This document shows positions 1 to 6,133 of a stretch of DNA of 7,594 bases, piece after piece; within the stretch, counting starts at the first letter, position 1, and each line of letters begins with the position of its first letter. The position numbers and the translations under genes are program-made. The notes below the pieces were generated by a model that was given only the letters and a program-made list of their open reading frames with translations, was not told where the DNA came from and searched no databases. This DNA comes from Anaerolineales bacterium UBA6131. Lineage in GTDB: Bacteria > Chloroflexota > Anaerolineae > UBA2200. The stretch lies in contig DIVN01000031.1 in assembly GCA_002435875.1 (NCBI GenBank), positions 1 through 7,594 of the forward strand, in the 5' to 3' direction.

Positions 1-848
1 AAGCCTGGGAAGGGCTGGGATATTATGCACGCGCACGCAACTTGCATGCACTGGCCAAGCAGGTCTGCACAATCCATGGCGGGAGACTGCCCACCTCAGC
101 CCCGGAGTTGCGCGCCCTACCTGGCATAGGTGAATACACTGCGGGAGCATTGCTCAGCATCTGCTGTGGCCACAACGTTGCTGCCATTGATGGAAACGTA
201 CGGCGAGTCGTATGCCGCATATGCGCCATCGCTGACGAGCCGCAGAGTGTCCCCGGCAGAGAACGAGTGCGTCAGGTAGCGCAGGGGCTGGTGGCTGGAG
301 GTCAAGCAGGTGACATCAACCAGGCGTTGATGGACCTCGGGACTGCCATCTGCACGCCGCGTAAGCCTGCCTGCGCATCATGTCCTCTTGTCAGCTTCTG
401 CCTGGCACATTACCGTGGTCAACAAGAGTCGCTACCTATCCGCCAGCCGCGGAAGCCACTACCTCATTACGGAGTCGGAGCTGCGCTCATTTGTCACCAC
501 CGACAGATCCTGATCGCACAGCGCCCAACCAGCGGTCTGTTGGGAGGGCTGTGGGAGTTCCCCGGCGGCAGGTACGATTCTCCCGAGGATGAAGAGTCAT
601 CGCTACAGCACGCTGTACGAGATGAGCTCGAGATCGAGATCACAGTCGCCAGCAAGCTGGCTGTAGTGAAACATGCCTACACGCACTTTCGAATCACCCT
701 GTCGGCCTACAAGTGCCTTTACGTGGCCGGCGAGCCAAGAGCGCTTGGCTGCGCGGACTGGCGTTGGATTGCCCCCGAGGAACTGGACCGCTTTGCATTC
801 TCTACGGCTCACCGCAAGCTCCTGCCATTGGCACAGGCCATCTGCTAG
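1..848 (+). CDS. mutY: Adenine DNA glycosylase MutY, 5'-truncated by window edge
   Basis: MutY removes adenine mispaired with 8-oxoguanine or guanine in base excision repair. The reading frame is open from the first full codon at position 3 and begins inside the conserved block WEGLGYYARARNL, so the true start lies outside; 281 residues are visible of a family usually near 350. Residues are numbered from that codon. The helix-hairpin-helix LPGIGEYTAGAL (39-50) leads to the catalytic aspartate in AIDGNVRRV (D63). A [4Fe-4S] motif C-x6-C-x2-C-x5-C uses C117, C124, C127 and C133. The C-terminal part from about residue 155 is the NUDIX-like 8-oxoG recognition domain, with LLGGLWEFPGG and HAYTHFRI. 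Its NUDIX box is degenerate, as is normal for MutY. The catalytic Glu expected in the N-terminal LQQT region is off-window. The stop is TAG at 846-848. The gene appears intact in the visible part and unrelated to the minus-strand cluster. Confidence 0.96.
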   Translation, partial: AWEGLGYYARARNLHALAKQVCTIHGGRLPTSAPELRALPGIGEYTAGALLSICCGHNVAAIDGNVRRVVCRICAIADEPQSVPGRERVRQVAQGLVAGGQAGDINQALMDLGTAICTPRKPACASCPLVSFCLAHYRGQQESLPIRQPRKPLPHYGVGAALICHHRQILIAQRPTSGLLGGLWEFPGGRYDSPEDEESSLQHAVRDELEIEITVASKLAVVKHAYTHFRITLSAYKCLYVAGEPRALGCADWRWIAPEELDRFAFSTAHRKLLPLAQAIC

Positions 849-901
849 CTTCACCTGGATGGTAGTCTCCACAAACCAGCCGCCCGCGCTGCACAGTGGC
901 C

Positions 902-981
902 ACCGGAACCTGCAGCCACGGCCAAGAACCCAGAAGGCAAGTTGGCGCTTCACAGCCCACGTGCTATACTGACCGGAACCT
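902..981 (+). repeat. 10-bp direct repeat flanking the lipoprotein promoter
   Basis: The sequence ACCGGAACCT occurs exactly at 902-911 and 972-981, 70 bp start to start. The first copy ends 30 bp upstream of the -35 box. The second begins one base after the -10 box and covers the expected transcription start. It is followed immediately by the palindrome CCTCGAGG (979-986), which shares its first three bases. The placement would suit an operator pair, but chance repetition of ten bases is possible and no regulator is encoded nearby. Only the repeat itself is seen; a function is inferred. Confidence 0.35.
942..970 (+). promoter_or_regulatory. Sigma70-type promoter for the lipoprotein gene
   Basis: TTGGCG (-35, 942-947) and TATACT (-10, 965-970) are separated by exactly 17 nt, the optimal spacing. 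Each box differs from consensus by only one or two bases. Transcription would start near 976-978, giving a leader of about 28 nt that carries the ribosome binding site at 991-996. The preceding stretch after mutY (849-941) shows no gene. The promoter implies that the lipoprotein gene is transcribed independently of mutY. Confidence 0.7.
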
Positions 982-990
982 CGAGGACAG

Positions 991-996
991 AAGGAG
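991..996 (+). promoter_or_regulatory. Ribosome binding site fixing the lipoprotein start
   Basis: AAGGAG lies 8 nt before the ATG at 1005. This selects that ATG over the earlier in-frame ATG at 942, which lies inside the -35 box of the predicted promoter and so would not be transcribed. Confidence 0.75.
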
Positions 997-1004
997 TGTT
1001 GCCC

Positions 1005-1376
1005 ATGCAGGGCCATACATCGAAAACAGAGAGCACCAGGAAAGCTGTGAGAAAGATGGCGCTCTATGGACTTGGCGCGTTAGCGATGGCTGTGGCGGCA
1101 TGTACGCCAGCACAGCCCACACCTACTCCCACGCGCGCGCCCGCCATCGTAGTGGTAACCCCCACGGCCGTCGCGCCTACCGAGATAGCCCCGACCGCCA
1201 CTTTGCCTGCCGGCCCGGTCATGACCCAGGTTCCGAGCCCCAGCAGCACGGCTACGCCGACGTCCACCGCGGCTCTGCCAACCAGCGCCCCCGCGACACC
1301 ACTGCCGGCGCAAACACTGCAACCGTACCCGGGGCCAGGTGCTACTCTCCCGGCATACCCGCCCCCCAAGCCATAA
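1005..1376 (+). CDS. Small Thr/Pro-rich lipoprotein of unknown function
   Basis: A predicted 123-residue exported lipoprotein. The N-terminus is basic (K7, R12, K13, R16, K17), followed by a hydrophobic stretch LYGLGALAMAVAA (20-32) and the lipobox VAAC with the lipidation cysteine C33. Signal peptidase II cleavage would leave a 91-residue mature chain. From residue 34 on the chain is almost entirely Thr, Pro, Ala and Ser, with repeated PT units and a PYPGPGATLPAYPPP end. It contains no recognisable folded domain, so it looks like a flexible surface tether or cell-wall-spanning stalk. The start is set by AAGGAG 8 nt upstream. The gene has its own promoter and is followed after about 40 nt by a strong hairpin, so it seems to be a complete single-gene unit rather than a fragment. 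This lipobox-then-PT layout is frequent in Chloroflexota extracellular proteins (recalled knowledge). M18 is a less likely alternative start. No specific function can be assigned. Confidence 0.72.
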   Translation: MQGHTSKTESTRKAVRKMALYGLGALAMAVAACTPAQPTPTPTRAPAIVVVTPTAVAPTEIAPTATLPAGPVMTQVPSPSSTATPTSTAALPTSAPATPLPAQTLQPYPGPGATLPAYPPPKP

Positions 1377-1416
1377 CCATCTGGCGGGGCGGCGCAGCCC
1401 ATCACTCGTGACACAA

Positions 1417-1450
1417 GAAAGGAGCAGAGCGCCTAGGCTCTGTTCCTTTC
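1417..1450. terminator. Bidirectional hairpin terminator between convergent units
   Basis: A 14-bp stem pairs 1417-1430 with 1437-1450 around a 6-nt GCCTAG loop, with a single G-T wobble. The outer stem is A-rich on the left and T-rich on the right (AAAGG / CCTTT). Either strand therefore ends its hairpin in a pyrimidine-rich tail, although there is no long uninterrupted T-run. It sits 40 nt after the lipoprotein stop and 10 nt beyond the stop of the minus-strand hydrolase, which fits a shared terminator for both transcripts. Confidence 0.75.
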
Positions 1451-1460
1451 ATTCTCTGTG

Positions 1461-2315
1461 CTAAGCGGCGCCTTCGACCAGAAACCGGTCCCCATCTTGG
1501 CGCAGACGACCCATGGGCAAGTCGATGCCGTGACCGAACAAGAGCAGGGCGTGTCGTTCGCAGGCCCAAGCACGGAGTGCGCGTTTGGACTCTACCATCT
1601 CGAAAGGCTCCACGTCAAAGGCGCTGCTCCACTTCAGGCGCTCCAGAAGCACAGCGCGCGACGCCACATCACCGAGAAAGATCGCCGTTTCACCCTCGGA
1701 CTCGATCACGACGCTTTGGTGCGCGCGCGTGTGACCGCGAGTGACCATGCAGCGCACTTCGCTGGTGACTCGCTCGTCGCCGCACAGCAGACGCAAGCAT
1801 CTTGATTGCTCGAGAACGGCAAAGTTGGCGGGTTGGTACGCAGAAGACGCGCGCTCGTTGGGGTACCTTGCATCTGCCCATTCCTGCCGCTGCACCCAGT
1901 ATTCGGCGCGGGGAAACGCCGGAACCGGCACACCACTCTGCAACACGGTATTGCCACCGCAATGGTCGGAGTGCAAGTGCGTATTGATCACGATGTCCAC
2001 ATCGTCAGGAGCCAAGCCGATCGCTTGAATAGCATCCAACAGGCCGGAACCAGAGCGCTTGAGAGCAAACTGCTGCTCCTCCTTGAGAGATAGCTTGGTG
2101 CCGTATCCCGTGTCTACCAGGATCCTCTTGCCCTCCGAGATGATCAGCAGGCAATTCAACGCCATGGGCACCCGGTTCTTATCGTCGCATGAGGCGACTT
2201 GTTGCCACAACACCTTAGGGACGATCCCGAAGGCGGCCCCACCATCAAGAGCCCAGACACCATCGCTGAGAAGAAACAACTCGGTCTTGCCCAGCCTCAC
2301 CTGTGCCCTTCCCAT
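1461..2315 (-). CDS. Metallo-beta-lactamase-fold hydrolase
   Basis: A 284-residue member of the MBL superfamily, probably binding two metals (usually zinc) and hydrolysing an ester, lactone or thioester. The hallmark HxHxDH is THLHSDHCGG, with H113, H115, D117 and H118. Further metal ligands are H195 in RGHTRAHQS, D216 in FLGDVAS and H262 in LFGHGID. The arrangement HxHxDH, about 76 residues, His, 20 residues, Asp, 45 residues, His, together with an AEYWVQRQEW...YPNER segment, resembles the AttM/AiiB-like lactonase and YtnP-like group. Many members of that group have unknown substrates. No signal peptide is visible, so it is probably cytoplasmic. The ATG start has AGGGA 5 nt upstream and lies 19 nt after the porB stop, so it is probably the last gene of the oxidoreductase operon, closed by the hairpin at 1417-1450. 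The usual GHTPGH is GHTRAH here. A role acting on the operon's acyl product is only an inference from position. Confidence 0.85.
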   Translation of the reverse strand: MGRAQVRLGKTELFLLSDGVWALDGGAAFGIVPKVLWQQVASCDDKNRVPMALNCLLIISEGKRILVDTGYGTKLSLKEEQQFALKRSGSGLLDAIQAIGLAPDDVDIVINTHLHSDHCGGNTVLQSGVPVPAFPRAEYWVQRQEWADARYPNERASSAYQPANFAVLEQSRCLRLLCGDERVTSEVRCMVTRGHTRAHQSVVIESEGETAIFLGDVASRAVLLERLKWSSAFDVEPFEMVESKRALRAWACERHALLLFGHGIDLPMGRLRQDGDRFLVEGAA

Positions 2316-2334
2316 TTCTGTCCCTGCTCGCCGA

Positions 2335-3246
2335 CTAAAACGCCTGGTCGACGTTACCAGGCGCTTTCGCCCGGTCGGACCTGGTCACCAGTTTCTGCCA
2401 TTCGTCGTCCACATTCTCCTGGATACGCCCGATGTCCTCATCACGCAGGTGCGCAAAGCGCCCCTGCAGACGCAAGTACTTCTGCACAGGTACTCTGGCC
2501 TTTGGCCACACGGTAATACGGTATTCCTCACCGTGCTCGACCTCGTAAAGCGGGAATATGCAGGACTCGACTGCGAGTCGTGACAAGAGCACGGATTGAG
2601 ACGGCTCCGATTTCCAACCGCTTGGGCAGGGGGCCAGCACGTGCAAGAACTTGCTGCCTCGAATCGACTTGGCTTTCTGGACCTTGCGAATCAGATCCTC
2701 CGGATAGGCGATGGTGGCCGTCGCCGTATAGGGAATGCGATGGGCGGCCATGATGGCCACCATGTCCTTCTTGGGCTGATCCTTGGGATGCTTCACCGGA
2801 GTGGTGGTCGTCCAGGCGCCCCAGGGGGTTGCAGAGCTACGCTGGATTCCGGTGTTCATATAGGCCTCGTTATCGTAGCACATGTAGATAAAGTCTTCAT
2901 TGCGCTCCACGGCTGCGGATAGTGCCTGAATCCCGATATCGAAGGTGCCTCCATCGCCTGCAAGAGTCAGAACGGTCGTATCCTGGAGACCACGAGCCTC
3001 CAAACCCGCTTTTACACCAGAGGCTACGGAGCCTCCTGTAGCAAACAGTGTGTGCAGCAGAGGTACCTGTGCAGCAGTGTAGGGGAAAGGTCCAGCAATG
3101 ATCGACCAGCAGGAGGCGACGACGATCAGCACAGTATTCTCGCCGAGTGCCTTGAGCGCATACCTCACCGCCATCGGCGCACCACAGCCAGGACAGGCCA
3201 CATGCCCCGAAGCAAGTAGCTCGGATTCTGACACATCGTAGCTCAC
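2335..3246 (-). CDS. porB: 2-oxoacid:ferredoxin oxidoreductase beta subunit (PorB-like, thiamine diphosphate)
   Basis: This 303-residue subunit would bind thiamine diphosphate, Mg and the proximal [4Fe-4S] cluster of a pyruvate/2-oxoacid:ferredoxin oxidoreductase. Visible signatures are CPGCGAP (18-24), C46 in VASCW and C207 in APCPSGW, which together give the four expected cluster cysteines C18, C21, C46 and C207. The diphosphate-binding GDGGTFDIG lies at 98-106. The block YDNEAYMNTGIQRSSATP (124-141), GAWTTTTP and the KKDM stretch are typical of PorB-class proteins. The C-terminal arm includes VPVQKYLRLQGRF. The start is GTG, overlapping the porA stop as GTGA, and is supported by GGAGGTGA at 3258-3251. 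No in-frame ATG precedes CPGCG. Motifs favour pyruvate, but related family members use branched-chain or aryl 2-oxoacids, so the substrate is open. The length is normal. Confidence 0.92.
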   Translation of the reverse strand: MSYDVSESELLASGHVACPGCGAPMAVRYALKALGENTVLIVVASCWSIIAGPFPYTAAQVPLLHTLFATGGSVASGVKAGLEARGLQDTTVLTLAGDGGTFDIGIQALSAAVERNEDFIYMCYDNEAYMNTGIQRSSATPWGAWTTTTPVKHPKDQPKKDMVAIMAAHRIPYTATATIAYPEDLIRKVQKAKSIRGSKFLHVLAPCPSGWKSEPSQSVLLSRLAVESCIFPLYEVEHGEEYRITVWPKARVPVQKYLRLQGRFAHLRDEDIGRIQENVDDEWQKLVTRSDRAKAPGNVDQAF

Positions 3247-4397
3247 CGCTTCACCTCCATCCAGACGGTATCATCCTCTGGGGCGTCGTGCGCAACGGTA
3301 TAGTCGAGTACCTTGTGAATGGACTCTGGAGTCACATCGCGCCCGCCCAGGCCGATGATAAAGGGGAATACGACCGGTGGCTCTGCAACCCCGTAGAGGG
3401 CACCCTTGGTTTCCGACGCCCAGATACCGCCAAGCCCCTGGGAGATGTCTCGGTCGAGCACGGCCACCTTCTTGGCATGGGCGAGCGCCTGGCGCACCGC
3501 AGCAAACGGGAAAGGCCGAAAGACGCGCATCTTGAGCAAGCCAACCTTGTGCCCCCTGGCTCGCCATTCGTCCACAACGACGCGGGATGTGCCAGTGATG
3601 CTCCCGGAAGTAACGAGCACGACATCCGCGTCCTCCAGGCGATACGGCTCAAGCAGGCCGTAGTACCGTCCGAACAGGCGGCCAAACTCGTTTCCTGCTG
3701 CCGTGATCTCCGCCAACGCAGACTGCATCGCAAGGTGCATCTTGTGCCGCAGTTCCATGTAGTATTCCGGAGTTACCAATCCATAGAACGAGCACGGCTC
3801 GCCAGGCTGCAGCTTGTATTGCGGCTCGAAAGAAGGCAGAAAACGATCCACGAGGGCCTGTTCTGGCACATCCACTGGCTCCATGGTATGGGACAAGAAG
3901 AATGCGTCGAGCACCAACATCACCGGAAGCAGGACCTTTTCTGCCACCCGGTAAGCCAGAAGCACCAGATCCAGTGCCTCCTGATTTGTTTCACAGTAGA
4001 GCTGCATCCAGCCCGTATCGCGCTGAGCCAGGCTATCCGTCTGCTCGGTCCACACGTTCCAGCCAGGGCCCAGAGTCCGGTTAACGTTAGCGGCAACGAT
4101 GGGCAAACGACCTCCCGCTGCCCAATGCAGCACCTCGTGCATCAGTGCAAGCCCGTGGGACGAGGTGGCAGTGAAAGCGCGTGCCCCGGCGATCGATGCG
4201 CCAACCACTGCGGCCATAACCGAGTGCTCCGACTCGACCTTGATGAACTTGGCGGCCAGCCGCCCATCCGCACACAGCTCCGAAAGCATTTCAACAATCT
4301 GCGTCTGAGGAGTGATTGGGTAGGCAGCGATCACCTGCACACGGGCGAGCTGCACGCCGAAAGATACGGCGTGGTTGCCCATGATCACTTTTTCCAT
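3243..4397 (-). CDS. porA: 2-oxoacid:ferredoxin oxidoreductase alpha subunit (PorA-like)
   Basis: This 384-residue alpha subunit supplies the pyrimidine-binding half of the thiamine diphosphate site and the transketolase C-terminal-like domain. It begins MEKVIMGNHAVSFG, followed by AAYPITPQTQIVE (24-36), the family's N-terminal signature. The segment KVESEHSVMAA (53-63) carries the conserved acidic residues of the cofactor site. TATSSHGLALMHE (76-88) follows. TDSLAQRDTGWMQLY (120-134) and NQEALDL are typical of the PorA class. The C-terminal domain includes VGLLKMRVFRPFP (285-297) and VAVLDRDISQGLGG (311-324). The ATG overlaps the preceding gene by 13 nt and has GGAGGAGGAG 5 nt upstream, so the longer reading frame from 4448 is not used. 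The stop overlaps the porB start. It forms the catalytic heterodimer with PorB. Intact, usual length. Confidence 0.93.
   Translation of the reverse strand: MEKVIMGNHAVSFGVQLARVQVIAAYPITPQTQIVEMLSELCADGRLAAKFIKVESEHSVMAAVVGASIAGARAFTATSSHGLALMHEVLHWAAGGRLPIVAANVNRTLGPGWNVWTEQTDSLAQRDTGWMQLYCETNQEALDLVLLAYRVAEKVLLPVMLVLDAFFLSHTMEPVDVPEQALVDRFLPSFEPQYKLQPGEPCSFYGLVTPEYYMELRHKMHLAMQSALAEITAAGNEFGRLFGRYYGLLEPYRLEDADVVLVTSGSITGTSRVVVDEWRARGHKVGLLKMRVFRPFPFAAVRQALAHAKKVAVLDRDISQGLGGIWASETKGALYGVAEPPVVFPFIIGLGGRDVTPESIHKVLDYTVAHDAPEDDTVWMEVKR
3251..3258 (-). promoter_or_regulatory. Ribosome binding site for the GTG start of porB
   Basis: On the minus strand GGAGGTGA, a near-perfect complement to the 16S rRNA 3' end, ends 4 nt before the GTG at 3246. 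It lies inside the last codons of porA and supports translational coupling and the choice of a GTG start. Confidence 0.65.
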
Positions 4398-6133
4398 TTC
4401 AGCTCCTCCTCCATCACGATGGCTCGTCGTGGGCACTCCTGGGCACAAATCCCACAGCCTTTGCAGTAGTCATAGTTGACCTGATAGTCACTGTGGTCGA
4501 CGCGGGAGATGCTGACATCGGGACAATACAGCCAGCAAGTATCGCAGCCATTGCAGGTTCCGCAGCTGAAGCACCTGTGAGCCTCTTGCTGCACTTGCTG
4601 CTCGTCCAGACCATCGGTGACTTCGGCAAAGTCTCGTTTGCGCTCAATAGCTGGCCGCTGCTTGGGCTCCGGCCGCGGCAGCTCTTCGAAGTAGGCCAGG
4701 TTGAGATCGGCAAACCGAACCACAGCGGGATCAAGGTCCCTCGGCGCAGCATGAACATGCTGATCAAGTGCCGGGAAGCCATTGAGATCCTCCCCATGCA
4801 GATAGCGGTCTATAGCCAGGGCTGCACGTTTCCCCGAGCCAACGGCGTGGGCCACGGTACCGAAGCCTGTCGCGCTATCGCCACCGACAAAGATCCCTGT
4901 TTGCGACGATTGCGCCGCAGCATCTGTCTCCAGCAAGCCGTTCGCCATGCTCAGCGTCTGTGCAAGCCCTCCGCCCGCCCAGTGCTCGAGGAAAGCGAGA
5001 TCGGCTTCCTGGCCCAACGCCGGAATGAGCACATCAACGTTCAAGGTGTACTCTGACCCGGCGAGCGGCTCAGGCCTACGTCTGCCCGTGCCATCGGGGG
5101 CGCCCAACTGCATGCGCACGCACTGTAGCCCACGAATGGCCCCATCCTCGGTCAACACGCGGACGGGTGTAGTCAGGAATTCGAAGCAAATGCCCTCATC
5201 CTGGGCTTCCTGCACCTCTTCGGCAATGGCAGGCATCTCGTAACGCGACCGTCGATAGAGCACAGTAACCGTCTGAGCGCCAAGCCGTAGCGCGGCCCGA
5301 GCAGCATCCATAGCTGTATTGCCTCCGCCGACCACAGCTACCCTGGCCCCAACCTCAACCGGCATACCCAGGTTCACACGGCGCAGAAAATCCAGCCCGG
5401 CGACTACTCCCTGCGCATCCTCTCCGGCGACCTCAAGTGCCCGGCTCTTTTGCTGGCCAACCGCAAGAAAGACCGCGGAGAATGCGCGCAGATCGGCGGT
5501 GCTCAGATTGTCTCCCAGACGACGACCGGTGCACATCTCGACACCAAGTCTGGCGATCGCGGCAATCTCGGCATCCAATACGTGGCGGGGGAGGCGATAG
5601 GCAGGGATACCCAGGCGCATTGTACCCCCAAGGTCATCCCATGCTTCGAACACCGTGACCGGGTAGCCGCGGCGTGCCAGCTGGTAAGCGCACGATAGCC
5701 CGGCCGGGCCCGACCCAACTATGGCAACCGTAGCACCTGCCGGGGCGTTGCTTGGCAAGCGCTGCACCGGGGCCCCACCGGCCAGGTCGGCCAGGAAGCG
5801 CTCAACCATGTGAATGGAGATGCTGCCTCCCAGCTCCGCACGGTTGCACTCGGACTCACAAGGGTGCGGACACACACGTCCACACACTCCCGGAAACGGA
5901 TTCTCTTCCAGAATGCGCAGGCGAGCCTCCTGGTACTTCCCCTTGGCGACAAGCCCCAGGTACTGGGCGATGTCCTCTCCTGCTGGGCAAGCCACGTTGC
6001 ACGGCGAGGTCTTGTTGCGATAGACGGGTCTCACATAGCGCCAGGTGCCGGTGGTGTTATACAGGGTCGTTCCCGAGGATACGGGCAGATCTGGCATTTC
6101 GCCTTCGTTACGAAAGCTGATCTGGTAGGTCAT
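4385..6133 (-). CDS. GltD-like FAD/NAD(P) oxidoreductase fused with a PorD-type ferredoxin subunit
   Basis: A 582-residue cytoplasmic electron-transfer protein. Residues 1-44 include TTGTWRYVRPVYRNK (27-41), resembling the TG-x-WR...RP start of PorD. A GltD-type N-terminal iron-sulfur domain follows, with C45, C49, C84, C88, C92 and C96. FAD binding is marked by AIVGSGPAGLSCAY (137-150) with a DLGGTMRLGIP segment. The NAD(P)-binding Rossmann domain has VAVVGGGNTAMDAA (266-279) and VLYRRSRYEMPA (291-302). FAD closure is at GIFVGGDSATGFGTVAHAV (413-431). The C-terminus is a two-cluster [4Fe-4S] ferredoxin: C527, C530, C533, C537 then C557, C560, C563, C567, preceded by extra C521 and C524. It probably links PorABG to NAD(P), by analogy with PadH of phenylglyoxylate dehydrogenase and GltD/SfrB-like proteins. 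The start is the ATG in an ATGA overlap with porG, with AAAGG 7 nt upstream. The RR after the Rossmann strand is common in NADPH users but not decisive. Confidence 0.9.
   Translation of the reverse strand: MTYQISFRNEGEMPDLPVSSGTTLYNTTGTWRYVRPVYRNKTSPCNVACPAGEDIAQYLGLVAKGKYQEARLRILEENPFPGVCGRVCPHPCESECNRAELGGSISIHMVERFLADLAGGAPVQRLPSNAPAGATVAIVGSGPAGLSCAYQLARRGYPVTVFEAWDDLGGTMRLGIPAYRLPRHVLDAEIAAIARLGVEMCTGRRLGDNLSTADLRAFSAVFLAVGQQKSRALEVAGEDAQGVVAGLDFLRRVNLGMPVEVGARVAVVGGGNTAMDAARAALRLGAQTVTVLYRRSRYEMPAIAEEVQEAQDEGICFEFLTTPVRVLTEDGAIRGLQCVRMQLGAPDGTGRRRPEPLAGSEYTLNVDVLIPALGQEADLAFLEHWAGGGLAQTLSMANGLLETDAAAQSSQTGIFVGGDSATGFGTVAHAVGSGKRAALAIDRYLHGEDLNGFPALDQHVHAAPRDLDPAVVRFADLNLAYFEELPRPEPKQRPAIERKRDFAEVTDGLDEQQVQQEAHRCFSCGTCNGCDTCWLYCPDVSISRVDHSDYQVNYDYCKGCGICAQECPRRAIVMEEELKWKK
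4403..4412 (-). promoter_or_regulatory. Ribosome binding site inside the upstream gene, for porA
   Basis: GGAGGAGGAG on the minus strand ends 5 nt before the porA ATG at 4397. It doubles as three Glu codons near the end of the preceding protein, so that protein's acidic C-terminal tail and the signal for porA translation are encoded by the same bases. Confidence 0.7.

Noticed and set aside
42..44. TTG at 42 as the mutY start
   Set aside because: Conserved MutY residues continue upstream in frame to the window edge, so the gene is truncated by the window.
942..1004. ATG/TTG-type start at 942 for the lipoprotein
   Set aside because: It falls inside the predicted -35 box. Starting at 1005 gives a ribosome site and a correct lipoprotein signal peptide.
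1458..2583. Several plus-strand open frames of 60-174 codons opposite the MBL gene and the end of porB
   Set aside because: They are shadows of well-supported minus-strand genes; none has a ribosome site or a recognisable motif.
4398..4448. A 17-residue N-terminal extension of PorA
   Set aside because: ATG 4397 has a strong ribosome site and yields the normal family start; the extension only reads the upstream gene in another frame.
3288..4469. A 393-codon open frame on the plus strand, opposite porA
   Set aside because: It lies wholly antisense to a clear PorA gene, has no recognisable motif, and is rich in His, Arg and Gln as expected from the reverse complement of a GC-rich gene.
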